Of a stretch of DNA of 59,047 nt, positions 9,103 through 16,801 are shown piece by piece (within the stretch, counting starts at the first letter, position 1; every line of letters begins with the position of its first letter). Made by a program: the position numbers and the translations under genes. A model generated the notes under the pieces. The model searched no databases. It saw nothing but the letters and a program-made list of their open reading frames with translations, and was not told where the DNA came from. The DNA is from an uncultured Prevotella sp. (GTDB taxonomy: Bacteria > Bacteroidota > Bacteroidia > Bacteroidales > Bacteroidaceae), in the NCBI GenBank assembly GCA_900320905.1, contig ONTZ01000030.1, forward strand, positions 1-59,047, in the 5' to 3' direction.

Positions 9103-9110
9103 GATGCGTA

Positions 9111-9137
9111 TTACTTAATCACGACCTTGAACTTTGT
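9111..9137 (-). pseudogene. Orphan C-terminal-tail codons (KVVIK stop)
   Basis: These 27 nt read TKFKVVIK and stop on the minus strand and repeat the 3' end of the adjacent surface-protein gene (9183-9200, NKVVIK stop). The shared part is a direct repeat of about 17 bp. It looks like the last trace of an earlier surface-protein gene that once preceded the small peptide gene. Confidence 0.55.
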
Positions 9138-9139
9138 TC

Positions 9140-9173
9140 GAGCTCGTTCACGCTCGGAAATGTGAGCGAGCTC
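9140..9173. repeat. Inverted repeat between two tail copies
   Basis: GAGCTCGTTCAC (9140-9151) pairs with GTGAGCGAGCTC (9162-9173) through 12 pairs, one of them G-T, around a 10-nt loop. It could end transcription of the upstream gene, but no T-run follows. It sits exactly between the two copies of the KVVIK codons. Confidence 0.6.
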
Positions 9174-9182
9174 TCATTTCTC

Positions 9183-11174
9183 TCACTTAATCACGACCTT
9201 GTTACCATTATTGATATATATTCCCTTTGATGTGGGCTTGCTGCCGAGGCGGCGACCATCGAGTGAGTACCATGCATCATCTCTTAATTCTAAATTCTTA
9301 ATTCTCAATTCCTCGATTCCCGTCGGTACACTGCTGTCGTGGTTTACAAGGCGGACACTCATCTTGGCGGGCAGTTCATCTGCGCCACGTGTCCGGCTGC
9401 CATTCGCAGGCGTGTACTGCAGGAATGCACGGAACGGGGCGATGCTGGCACCAGCCATCGCCTTCACGAAGTCACCAGGACTGACGTTGTATGATCCGCC
9501 ATTATAACTCTGTGCTGCGAAACCATAGACCTTACCGAGGTCTGCATGATTTGCATCCCAAGCCACATTATAGTACACGCCTTGGAATGTCCAATAAGCT
9601 CCGTCCGTTCCCTCACTCCATGATGCATAACTGGCATTCGCAGCCGTTGTCACTTCTCCTGTGAATGTAATCGGCATCGCGTCGCCCTTGCTTTTACCAT
9701 CAAGGATGTACGGCACGAAGAGGTAAGGCGTATTAGCCGCAAGGTTACCTGTTACTCGGTTGCTGGGATCTTCCTCCCTCATCACCACCGTCCACTTAGG
9801 CTCGGTCGTCTTGTCGATGCCATCAAACGTGTAGACTTTTCCGTAGGGGGATATTTGCGTGCTGCTTAACTCGAACGGCAGGCAGAGGGTGGCTGCCACG
9901 CCGCAGTTGAATGTACGCGAGTATTCGTAGTTGCCTGTGGCAAAGGTCGTGTCAAAGCCTGTGCTCTCGCTGAGCACACCCTCAAGTTTAGCTTCGTATT
10001 CACTCCAGTTCGTTGCAGTCTTATAATTGGTCAGAAGATTTGCAGGCACAGCGATAACTAGTCCTGCGGGTGTGTAGTCGAAGCCGTCAGTTCCGAGTGT
10101 TACGACACTTGTTGCAGGAATGTCGATGCGGAGGATGTTGCTGGTATAGCAGACATAGTCGCCCAGTGCAACGACAGATGCTGGTAGGCTTATGCTGATC
10201 AGTGCCGTGCAATAGGCGAAAGCATAACTGCCGATATAGGTCACGCCATTCTCGACAACAACCGTCTCAATCTCGCTGTCAAAGTGACTCCAGGGTGCCG
10301 TGCTGTGATACTGGCTGTCGCTACCCTGAGCCGATCCATAGTACATCATCTTTCCCGTGCCGCTGATGGTCAGTGCCTTTGTATTGACATCGTAACTCCA
10401 CGTTACGTTTTGGCTCTCGTCCACACCGTCGGTGTCAGGGTCGTCCACGCCGCAGTTGCCGGTGTTCGTGACCGAGCCGGCGATGAAATCGGGGCTGGAG
10501 AAGGATATCGTGCCGTTCACCTTGTCGTAGAGGCCGGCGCGGTTGTCCTTGATGCAGGGAATGTAGTGGCGCAGCAGGTCGAACTCGTCCGTCTCGGCGT
10601 TCTTCTTGAATATCTTCAGTTCGTAGAGCTTGCCTTTGCCGTACCAGTTCGGAGCCCCGCCGTAGTTGGTGGCGAACACGAAGAGGTTGTGGTGCAGGTT
10701 GACGTTCTCGTTCGTCGAGAAAGTCTCGCGGTCGGTCGCATCGAAGGTGTTCACGCCGTTCTGCGTCAGCTCAAGCGAGTTGGTGCTCGACATGTCCGTG
10801 ATGATTTCGCACCGCTCGCCTCTGACGAATGGAACCGCGCCGGCGGGATTCTTGCGCGTCTTGCCGTAGCCAAAGAACGGCTTGCCGTTGGTCATGTGGC
10901 ACATGAAGAAGCGCGAACGCTCGTTCGAGTTGCTGGAGGCCGTGCAGGCGTCGAGAAGCGACCAGTCGACGCCGCTCAGGTCCTCATCGGCCCACGCGAA
11001 GTCGATGATGGCCTTGAGTCCGGTCTCGGCGTTCACGCCCGTGTCGATGTACTGCGATCCCGTCGCCTCGATGTAGTCGAGCAAGGCGTCCGGCTCGGCG
11101 GTGACTGTCTCTCCCCTTGCGGAGACTGCAAGAGCGGCCGCAGCCACGAAAATTGCGAGTGTCTTCATTTTCAT
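9183..11174 (-). CDS. Mosaic secreted protein: LamG-like N-terminus, BspA repeats, C-terminal sorting-like tail
   Basis: The protein has 663 residues from ATG 11174, whose ATGA overlaps the stop of the upstream gene (an ATG at 11168 is also possible). It has a signal peptide (KTLAIFVAAAALAVSARG), then a LamG-like jelly roll beginning DYIEATGSQYIDTGV and ending near GLYDKVNGTISF (about 30-240), BspA-type repeats (SYAFAYCTALISISLPASV), a beta-rich region and the tail WYSLDGRRLGSKP / KGIYINNGNKVVIK. The 5' part is richer in GC (40 of 60 at 10441-10500, 39 of 60 at 10981-11040) than the 3' part (33 of 60 at 9601-9660). The N-terminal wording resembles surface proteins of Kiritimatiellae/Verrucomicrobia rather than Bacteroidales, which suggests acquisition and fusion. 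The function is probably surface binding. Confidence 0.8.
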   Translation of the reverse strand: MKMKTLAIFVAAAALAVSARGETVTAEPDALLDYIEATGSQYIDTGVNAETGLKAIIDFAWADEDLSGVDWSLLDACTASSNSNERSRFFMCHMTNGKPFFGYGKTRKNPAGAVPFVRGERCEIITDMSSTNSLELTQNGVNTFDATDRETFSTNENVNLHHNLFVFATNYGGAPNWYGKGKLYELKIFKKNAETDEFDLLRHYIPCIKDNRAGLYDKVNGTISFSSPDFIAGSVTNTGNCGVDDPDTDGVDESQNVTWSYDVNTKALTISGTGKMMYYGSAQGSDSQYHSTAPWSHFDSEIETVVVENGVTYIGSYAFAYCTALISISLPASVVALGDYVCYTSNILRIDIPATSVVTLGTDGFDYTPAGLVIAVPANLLTNYKTATNWSEYEAKLEGVLSESTGFDTTFATGNYEYSRTFNCGVAATLCLPFELSSTQISPYGKVYTFDGIDKTTEPKWTVVMREEDPSNRVTGNLAANTPYLFVPYILDGKSKGDAMPITFTGEVTTAANASYASWSEGTDGAYWTFQGVYYNVAWDANHADLGKVYGFAAQSYNGGSYNVSPGDFVKAMAGASIAPFRAFLQYTPANGSRTRGADELPAKMSVRLVNHDSSVPTGIEELRIKNLELRDDAWYSLDGRRLGSKPTSKGIYINNGNKVVIK

Positions 11175-11599
11175 TCTATCTGGTAATAGTCGTGTACCAA
11201 CACATGACGCATTTTCATGATAACGTCCCACGGTGTGTCGGGATGTTGGCGACGGAATACGCTTGTTAGTTTATAGGCTGCCTCGCCGACAATCTCAATG
11301 TTCTTGACGATGCCGTAATATATCAGTTTCTTATCTTGATTAATACTTTCTCTCACTCTTGGGCGTAATGCCTTTTCAGGCACGATGTCAACGGGGCGGT
11401 CGAGAATCTTCTCCAGATCGCAAATCATGGCTGCATGTTTTAGCAGGCTCACACCGTCCTCGTCGAACTGCACGAGGATGTCGACATCGCTGATGGGAGT
11501 CTCCTCGCCACGGGCGAAGGAGCCGAAGAGCCATGCCCGTTCGATGGGCTGGGTCTTGAAATAGTCGGCTATCTTCTGATTCATCATCTGGGTACTCAT
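11171..11599 (-). CDS. Fused remnant: MNT nucleotidyltransferase plus partial HEPN (HepT-like)
   Basis: Residues 1-97 are a complete minimal nucleotidyltransferase with GSFARGEETPISDVDILVQF, i.e. the GSxARG..SDxDLxV active site of MntA antitoxins. From about residue 98 the protein passes directly into NIEIVGEAA and MRHVLVHDYYQIE, the second half of a DUF86/HepT HEPN RNase with its R-x4-H signature. Normally these are two adjacent genes, and HepT has about 50-60 more N-terminal residues and a longer C-terminus. Here the HEPN start is missing and the C-terminus stops just after VHDYY. I read it as an in-frame deletion fusion of an mntA-hepT toxin-antitoxin pair. The MNT half could still be active; the HEPN half is probably not. 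Confidence 0.8.
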   Translation of the reverse strand: MSTQMMNQKIADYFKTQPIERAWLFGSFARGEETPISDVDILVQFDEDGVSLLKHAAMICDLEKILDRPVDIVPEKALRPRVRESINQDKKLIYYGIVKNIEIVGEAAYKLTSVFRRQHPDTPWDVIMKMRHVLVHDYYQIE

Positions 11600-11624
11600 A
11601 AGCGTATTTTTTCGATTTCGGGGA

Positions 11625-11632
11625 CAAAGTTA
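11625..11632 (-). promoter_or_regulatory. -7 element upstream of the MNT-HEPN gene
   Basis: TAACTTTG on the minus strand, 25 bp before the ATG at 11599. No -33 element at the usual distance. Confidence 0.4.
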
Positions 11633-11702
11633 CAACTTTTTTGCGAATAATAATCGCTTTGACTTTACCTTTTACATATTATTAGCCGAAAACAGTCAAA
11701 AA

Positions 11703-11733
11703 GGGCGCAAAGGTGCCTGACCCCATTGTGCCC
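11703..11733. repeat. 31-bp REP-like palindrome, copy 2 (inverted)
   Basis: The reverse complement matches 8793-8823 at 29 of 31 positions. Its own stem has one G-T pair and one mismatch. Together the two copies bracket the small peptide gene, the mosaic surface gene and the MNT-HEPN remnant. Confidence 0.8.
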
Positions 11734-11758
11734 TGTAACACTTTTTATTTGATAGTTC

Positions 11759-11789
11759 TTTGTGCTTTCGAATATTTTCTATACCTTTG
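11759..11789 (+). promoter_or_regulatory. Intact promoter in front of a pseudogene
   Basis: TTTG (11759-11762), 19 bp, TACCTTTG (11782-11789). The first ATG is at 11807. Confidence 0.7.
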
Positions 11790-11806
11790 CCGCCAGAATA
11801 CTTGTT

Positions 11807-12107
11807 ATGAAAGAGATGAATAAATGCTTGACAATGGTAGCAGCCGCCATGATGGCTGCCACAAGCCTGCAGGCCCAGACAGAGCGCTCTGAGGACTTCA
11901 AGGCTAAATATGAACTGAAAGAGGTGGTGGTGATGAGCTGGGGCGATGGCCGAATATGATGCCATCGAGGATGCACCGACAGCCGTGTCCTCTGCCACTC
12001 GTACCGTCACCACCAGTGAAGGTCGTTCGTACACGCTGAGCGGTATGCCTGCCAATGATTCTACTCGTGGTATTGTGATCAAAAACGATAAAAAGATTAT
12101 CAGATAA
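11807..12107 (+). pseudogene. Decayed secreted protein: signal peptide and N-terminus, then frameshifted C-terminal tail
   Basis: From ATG 11807 there is a signal peptide (NKCLTMVAAAMMAATSLQAQ) and FKAKYELKEVVVMS, then the frame runs into a stop at 11957-11959. A second frame, shifted relative to the first, carries YTLSGMPANDSTRGIVIKND ending KKIIR at 12107, a C-terminal sorting-like tail. The middle of the protein is gone, so this is a deletion plus frameshift. The start of ELKEVVVMS resembles the region before the RHG/RHN motif of histidine-type phosphatases, but the motif itself is lost, so that identity is only a guess. Confidence 0.7.
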
Positions 12108-12124
12108 TTCGGAAAAATGATTGA

Positions 12125-12919
12125 ATGATGGAACACAGAAAACTATGGATGACAGCAGCCGCAGTGCTGCTGATGGGCAGCATGGTACTCACAGGCTGTC
12201 GTAAGAGTAATGTGGCAGTGGCTGTCAGTGCAACAGATGACACCAGCCAGTTTGTGACGCTGACGGACGTTGTGCCTGATGCCATCCTCGAAATCCGCTA
12301 TTTCGGCACTTACAACTTCGTGGGGGCACGCATCGACGGCTACGAAGAACCCACGGCCCTGCTGACACGCCAGGCTGCCGACAGCCTGCGCGCCGTGAGT
12401 GATGACGTGAAGGCACTGGGCTATCGCCTGAAGATATACGATGCCTATCGTCCACAGAAGGGTGTGGACCACTTTATGCGCTGGGGGGCCGACATCCCAG
12501 ACACGCTGATGAAGACCTACTTCTATCCCGACCTCGACAAGAAGGTGCTCTTCCCCCAGGAGTATATCTGTGAGAGGAGCGGCCATACACGTGGCTCTAC
12601 TCTCGACCTGACGCTATTCGATATGGCAACGGAGAAGGAACTCGACATGGGCGGTACCTTCGACTGGTTCGGCCCAGAGAGTCATCCTGACTTCTGCGGT
12701 AATCCAGAGACGGGCGAATATACGGGAGATAACAGCAAGTCGCCAAAGGGTCGCAGCATCACTGCCCAGCAGTTTGCCAACCGTATGATCCTGCGTCAGG
12801 CGATGCTCCGCCACGGCTTCAAGCCCTTCAACACCGAGTGGTGGCACTTCACGTTGAAGGATGAGCCCTTCCCCGACACGTACTTCACCTTCCCGGTAAA
12901 GAAACTGACAAGCATATAA
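12125..12919 (+). CDS. ddpX: D-alanyl-D-alanine dipeptidase lipoprotein (VanX/DdpX, M15D)
   Basis: The protein has 264 residues. The N-terminus has a lipoprotein signal with lipobox LTGC. The zinc-site motif SGHTRGSTLDLTLF provides His154 and Asp161; EWWHFT provides the catalytic Glu238 and the zinc ligand His241. The conserved YDAYRPQKGVDHF segment is present. The family cleaves D-Ala-D-Ala, mostly to recycle peptidoglycan peptides; it confers glycopeptide resistance only beside vanH/vanA partners, which are absent here. As a lipoprotein it would act in the periplasm. A second in-frame ATG directly follows the first. Confidence 0.92.
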   Translation: MMEHRKLWMTAAAVLLMGSMVLTGCRKSNVAVAVSATDDTSQFVTLTDVVPDAILEIRYFGTYNFVGARIDGYEEPTALLTRQAADSLRAVSDDVKALGYRLKIYDAYRPQKGVDHFMRWGADIPDTLMKTYFYPDLDKKVLFPQEYICERSGHTRGSTLDLTLFDMATEKELDMGGTFDWFGPESHPDFCGNPETGEYTGDNSKSPKGRSITAQQFANRMILRQAMLRHGFKPFNTEWWHFTLKDEPFPDTYFTFPVKKLTSI

Positions 12920-12954
12920 GTTGAGGTGCTGCCCCCGAGGGCGGCACTTCTGCT

Positions 12955-14139
12955 TTAATGGACTGAGGCGTTGAGGTTGCGGCGGAGGAAGAACGCCTTG
13001 GTGGCGAGGAAGAAACAAAGCACACCGGCACCGTTGACCAGCACCACCGTCCAGAAGGCTGCCGCGTAGCCTAAGAGTTCTGAGACGATGCCGCCGACGA
13101 GGATGCCAAGGCCCATGCCGATGTCCCAGGAGATGAGGATAGTTGAGTTGGCGGTGCCACGCTGGTTGTTACTGGCCACACTGATGGTCATGTTCTGGAA
13201 GGCAGGCCACATGTGACCGTTGCCCAGACCGATCAGCAAGGCAGAACCGTAGTAGCCGAGCCACCCCGGGGCAGCGATAAATAGGGTATAGCCAACAAAC
13301 GAGATGACCATCCCCTCGGCGGCATTGTGGGTAAGACGACCCTGGCGCAAGGCCTTCCCGCCCTGGAGGCGTGAGAGGATGAGTCCTACGGAACAGAGCA
13401 TGAAATAGGTACCGGTGCCACCCGTGATGCCCAGTACCTCCTTGCCATAGATGGCGAGGTAGTTGCTCAGCACACCGAAACTGAAACCGAAGGCCACCAT
13501 GTTCAGACCTAAGAGCCAGCCCTTCACCAGAAAGAAACGATCCCAGGAGAGTTTGTTTCGACGAATCACGGGGACAGGCACCCTGAGGTTGACGGTGGAG
13601 TCAACCAGCCAACCGAGGCAGGCCACGATGAGAGCCAGCCAGAAAAGGGCCTCGAAACTGGTGGTCAGTTTGTAGAGGAAGATGCCGATGGTGGGGGCAA
13701 TGGCCATCGCAAGGTTATTGCTCAGCCCGTAGTAGCCAATGCCCTCCGTACGACGGCTCGACGGCAACACGTCGATGGCTACCGTGGAGTTGGCCACCGT
13801 CAGGGCCCCGAAAGGTCCGCCATGCAGCGTCCTGACCACCATAAATAGTAATAAGGTGGAGGCAGCCAGATAGCCGGCAAAGAAAATGGAGAAGGTGCCG
13901 AAGCAAAGCATCAGCACCTTCTTTCTTGAAAACGAATCGACGACATAGCCGCTAAACGGGCGGAAGAGCAGGGCTGTCACGGTGTAGCCCGACAGCACCA
14001 ACCCAATCACATCCTTCGTCGCTCCGAAATGTTCACTCAGGTAGAGGGGCAGCAATGGGGTGAGAACGTAGAAGGCAAAGAACAGCGAGAAGTTCGCCAC
14101 CATCACCTTGCAGTAGTTCCTGTTCCATAGCCGCTCCAT
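12955..14139 (-). CDS. MFS transporter
   Basis: The protein has 394 residues from ATG 14139 (a GTG at 14142 is in frame). It has twelve predicted hydrophobic segments and the loop-2/3 motif GYVVDSFSRKKVL typical of major facilitator proteins. It starts 3 bp after the stop of the GH3 gene and is the last gene of the esterase-GH3-MFS operon. Sequence resembles the YwoG/arabinose-efflux group, but from context it may carry sugars or short oligosaccharides released by the two enzymes. Direction and substrate cannot be read from the sequence. Confidence 0.88.
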   Translation of the reverse strand: MERLWNRNYCKVMVANFSLFFAFYVLTPLLPLYLSEHFGATKDVIGLVLSGYTVTALLFRPFSGYVVDSFSRKKVLMLCFGTFSIFFAGYLAASTLLLFMVVRTLHGGPFGALTVANSTVAIDVLPSSRRTEGIGYYGLSNNLAMAIAPTIGIFLYKLTTSFEALFWLALIVACLGWLVDSTVNLRVPVPVIRRNKLSWDRFFLVKGWLLGLNMVAFGFSFGVLSNYLAIYGKEVLGITGGTGTYFMLCSVGLILSRLQGGKALRQGRLTHNAAEGMVISFVGYTLFIAAPGWLGYYGSALLIGLGNGHMWPAFQNMTISVASNNQRGTANSTILISWDIGMGLGILVGGIVSELLGYAAAFWTVVLVNGAGVLCFFLATKAFFLRRNLNASVH

Positions 14140-14142
14140 CAC

Positions 14143-16761
14143 TTATTTCACAGCAAAGTCGAAACTCTTCAGATCCTTGTCGAGCGACGACGTGCCGTAG
14201 AGGATCTTGTAACTGCCAGCCTTGGTGGAGAGTTCGTCGATAGCCTCATCGTAGTACTCGAAGGCCTCACCGTCGAGGGTGATGGAGGCTGTCTTGGTCT
14301 CACCGGGCTTCAACGACAGTTTCTGGAAGCCCTTCAAGGCCTTGATGGGGGCGCCGTCATCGCCAAGTCGCTTCACATAGACCTGCACGGTCTCGGTACC
14401 CTCGCGCTTGCCGGTATTGGTGACAGGCACGGTGAGCGTCACCTTGCCGCCGTCCTTCTTCATCGTCTTGGCAGACAACTTACCCTGACCTACCTTGAAC
14501 GAAGTATAACTCAGGCCATAGCCGAAGGCATACTGGGGTACACCGGTGAAGTAACGGTAGGTACGGTTCTTCATCGAGTAGTCCATGAAGTCGGGCAGGT
14601 CGTCGTTCGAACGGTAGAATGTCACAGGGAGTTTGCCACCGGGGTTGAAGTCGCCGAAGAGCACCTCAGCGAGGGCCTTGGCACCACCCTGACCGGCATA
14701 CCAGGCCTGCAACAGGGCATCGTACTCTCCCTCCACAGGGCCGAAGGCAATGGCGGAACCGGAGCAGTTGACGAAGATGACGGGCTTGCCAGTCTTGTGC
14801 ATCGCCTTCACGAGCAACTGCTGCACCACTGGCAGGTCGATGGTCTGCTTGTCGCCACCCTCGCCTTCCATACGGGCAGAGATACCGCCGATGATGATGA
14901 TGGCATCAGCCACGCTGACTTCCTTGGCCAAATCGGTGAAGTCGGCGAGTTTGCGCTCACAGATGTCACCACGGAGCATGGCGAACTGTCCGTTGCCACG
15001 ACGGTATTCGATCACCACATCATAGGTCTTGCCAGCCTCTACGGGGAAGCCTTTGTAGTCGGCGCCACGGCGTCCGAAGCCGAAGCCTCCGAAACCGCGA
15101 CGACCACCGCCCTTGTTTTCCTCAACGACCTCGCCGTTGACCTTCAGGATATAACCGTTGTCGGTATTCAAGGTGTACTTCATCTCACCGGTGAAAGTAG
15201 CCTTGTACTTACCCGTGATGCGCACGGAGAGATTATCGTTGTCAACACCCTCGGCAAAGCCCCAGGCTCCGAAGGTAGAGAAGTTGAACTCATTGGTATA
15301 ATAGTCGCTCTTCACAGGATCACCTTCGAGGTTCTTATTGTTCCAGAATTCCACGAACAGACCCTTACCATCGTTGAAGTCTTGGATATGGTGTACGGTG
15401 GTGTATTCGTCGTTCAACTCACAGGCCTTGTTGTAGATAATCTTGGCACCGGGGACGGCATTCTTGATACCCTCCAGCAGCGAGTGCTTGTGGTTGTCGG
15501 TAGGCGTGCCACCGTAGTTACCGTTCAGGAGTTCCACATCGTCGGCATTCGGACCCAGCACGGCGAGGGTCTTGATGCTCTTTGAGAGAGGCAGCACATG
15601 ACCCTTGTTCTCCAACAGCACCATCGACTCACGGGCAGCCTGGGTAGCCATCTCGTTGTTCTTCTCACTGCTGATCACCTCAGGACCGAGATTGGCCCAA
15701 GGCAGCATATCGGCGGGATCGAACATACCCAGTTCGAAACGACCCGTGAGGGTCTTGCGCAGGTGGGCATCGAGGTCGCTCTCCTTAATCAGGTTCTGCT
15801 TCAGACCTTCGGTCAGCGACATAAACACCTTACCGCACTCCAGGTCGGTACCGTTCAGCACGGCATCGACAGAGGCAGAGAGGCCGTCCTTATGCGTCTC
15901 ATGCTGTCCACGGTTGAAGAAATTGTTGATAGCGTCGCAGTCGGTGAGCACGATGGCATCGTAGCCCCACTTGTTGCGAAGGATATCGATGAGCAGACGG
16001 TCACTGGCGCAACAGGGCTTCCCCTCGAAGCGCTGGTAGGCGCACATCACCTCACGCACGTTGCCTTTCTTCACCAGCGCCTTGAAAGCGGGCAGATAGG
16101 TCTCCCACAGGTCACGGTTGGTAGGCTCCACATTCATCGAGTGACGCAGAGGCTCCGGACCGCTGTGCACGGCATAGTGCTTGGCACAGGCATGGGTCTT
16201 GAAATAGTGGTCGTCGTTGCCCTGCATACCGAGCACCGTCTGTACGCCGAGGACGGCATTCAGATAGGGGTCCTCACCACAGGTCTCCTGTCCCCTGCCC
16301 CATCGCGGATCACGGAAGATATTCACGTTCGGGCACCAGAAGGTGAGTTCGGGATTGCCGGGATAATAGGTCACGCCCATGGGCACATTGAAGATATTAT
16401 GGTCACTGCGGTTCCAATTGGCACGGGCCTCATCGGATACCTGTGAGAACACGTCATAGACCAACTGCGCATTGAAGGCAGCGGCCATGCCTATCGGCTG
16501 GGGATAGACGGTATAGCCACCCTGACGCACACCATGACAGGCCTCACTCCACCAGTTGTAGGAGGGGATACCAAGACGATCGATACTGATGGACTTGTTC
16601 ATCATCAGACCTACCTTCTCTTCGGGTGTCAACATTTTCAGCAGACTCTCCACACGCTGTGCCGTAGGCATCTTCGGGTTCTGCCATTCATACTTGTACT
16701 GGGCCGACGCACTGGTCAGAGCCATCATAGCGGTCACGGCCGCCAAAATCAATTTTCTCAT
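14143..16761 (-). CDS. GH3 beta-xylosidase/beta-glucosidase with PA14 insert
   Basis: The protein has 872 residues with a signal peptide (RKLILAAVTAMMALTSASAQ). The GH3 N-terminal barrel shows CPNVNIFRDPRWGRGQE, the KH motif ACAKHYAVHSGPE, and VLTDCDAI, where Asp274 is the expected nucleophile; the TDCDA form is typical of xylosidase-like GH3 enzymes. A PA14 domain (GLFVEFWNN to NGQFAMLRGD) is inserted in the C-terminal sandwich, and a fibronectin-III-like domain ends the protein. Inside the PA14 domain a Gly/Arg/Phe-rich loop (KGGGRRGFGGFGFGRRG) interrupts the fold, which is unusual. It lies 40 bp after the esterase and 3 bp before the MFS gene. Likely role: removing terminal xylose or glucose from hemicellulose oligosaccharides in the periplasm. 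Confidence 0.92.
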   Translation of the reverse strand: MRKLILAAVTAMMALTSASAQYKYEWQNPKMPTAQRVESLLKMLTPEEKVGLMMNKSISIDRLGIPSYNWWSEACHGVRQGGYTVYPQPIGMAAAFNAQLVYDVFSQVSDEARANWNRSDHNIFNVPMGVTYYPGNPELTFWCPNVNIFRDPRWGRGQETCGEDPYLNAVLGVQTVLGMQGNDDHYFKTHACAKHYAVHSGPEPLRHSMNVEPTNRDLWETYLPAFKALVKKGNVREVMCAYQRFEGKPCCASDRLLIDILRNKWGYDAIVLTDCDAINNFFNRGQHETHKDGLSASVDAVLNGTDLECGKVFMSLTEGLKQNLIKESDLDAHLRKTLTGRFELGMFDPADMLPWANLGPEVISSEKNNEMATQAARESMVLLENKGHVLPLSKSIKTLAVLGPNADDVELLNGNYGGTPTDNHKHSLLEGIKNAVPGAKIIYNKACELNDEYTTVHHIQDFNDGKGLFVEFWNNKNLEGDPVKSDYYTNEFNFSTFGAWGFAEGVDNDNLSVRITGKYKATFTGEMKYTLNTDNGYILKVNGEVVEENKGGGRRGFGGFGFGRRGADYKGFPVEAGKTYDVVIEYRRGNGQFAMLRGDICERKLADFTDLAKEVSVADAIIIIGGISARMEGEGGDKQTIDLPVVQQLLVKAMHKTGKPVIFVNCSGSAIAFGPVEGEYDALLQAWYAGQGGAKALAEVLFGDFNPGGKLPVTFYRSNDDLPDFMDYSMKNRTYRYFTGVPQYAFGYGLSYTSFKVGQGKLSAKTMKKDGGKVTLTVPVTNTGKREGTETVQVYVKRLGDDGAPIKALKGFQKLSLKPGETKTASITLDGEAFEYYDEAIDELSTKAGSYKILYGTSSLDKDLKSFDFAVK

Positions 16762-16801
16762 TTTAATCCAATATTTATTTATATGTTAGCAAACTGACAG
16801 G

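Noticed and set aside
9140-9173. Hairpin as a certain terminator
   Set aside because: No T-run follows on either strand, so it is listed as an inverted repeat only.
10284-11186. Long plus-strand open frame of 300 codons
   Set aside because: It is antisense to the GC-rich part of the mosaic surface gene; the composition explains the lack of stops and it shows no domain.
12125-12919. VanX-type glycopeptide resistance locus
   Set aside because: No vanH or vanA-like ligase nearby; a lone lipoprotein dipeptidase fits peptidoglycan recycling.
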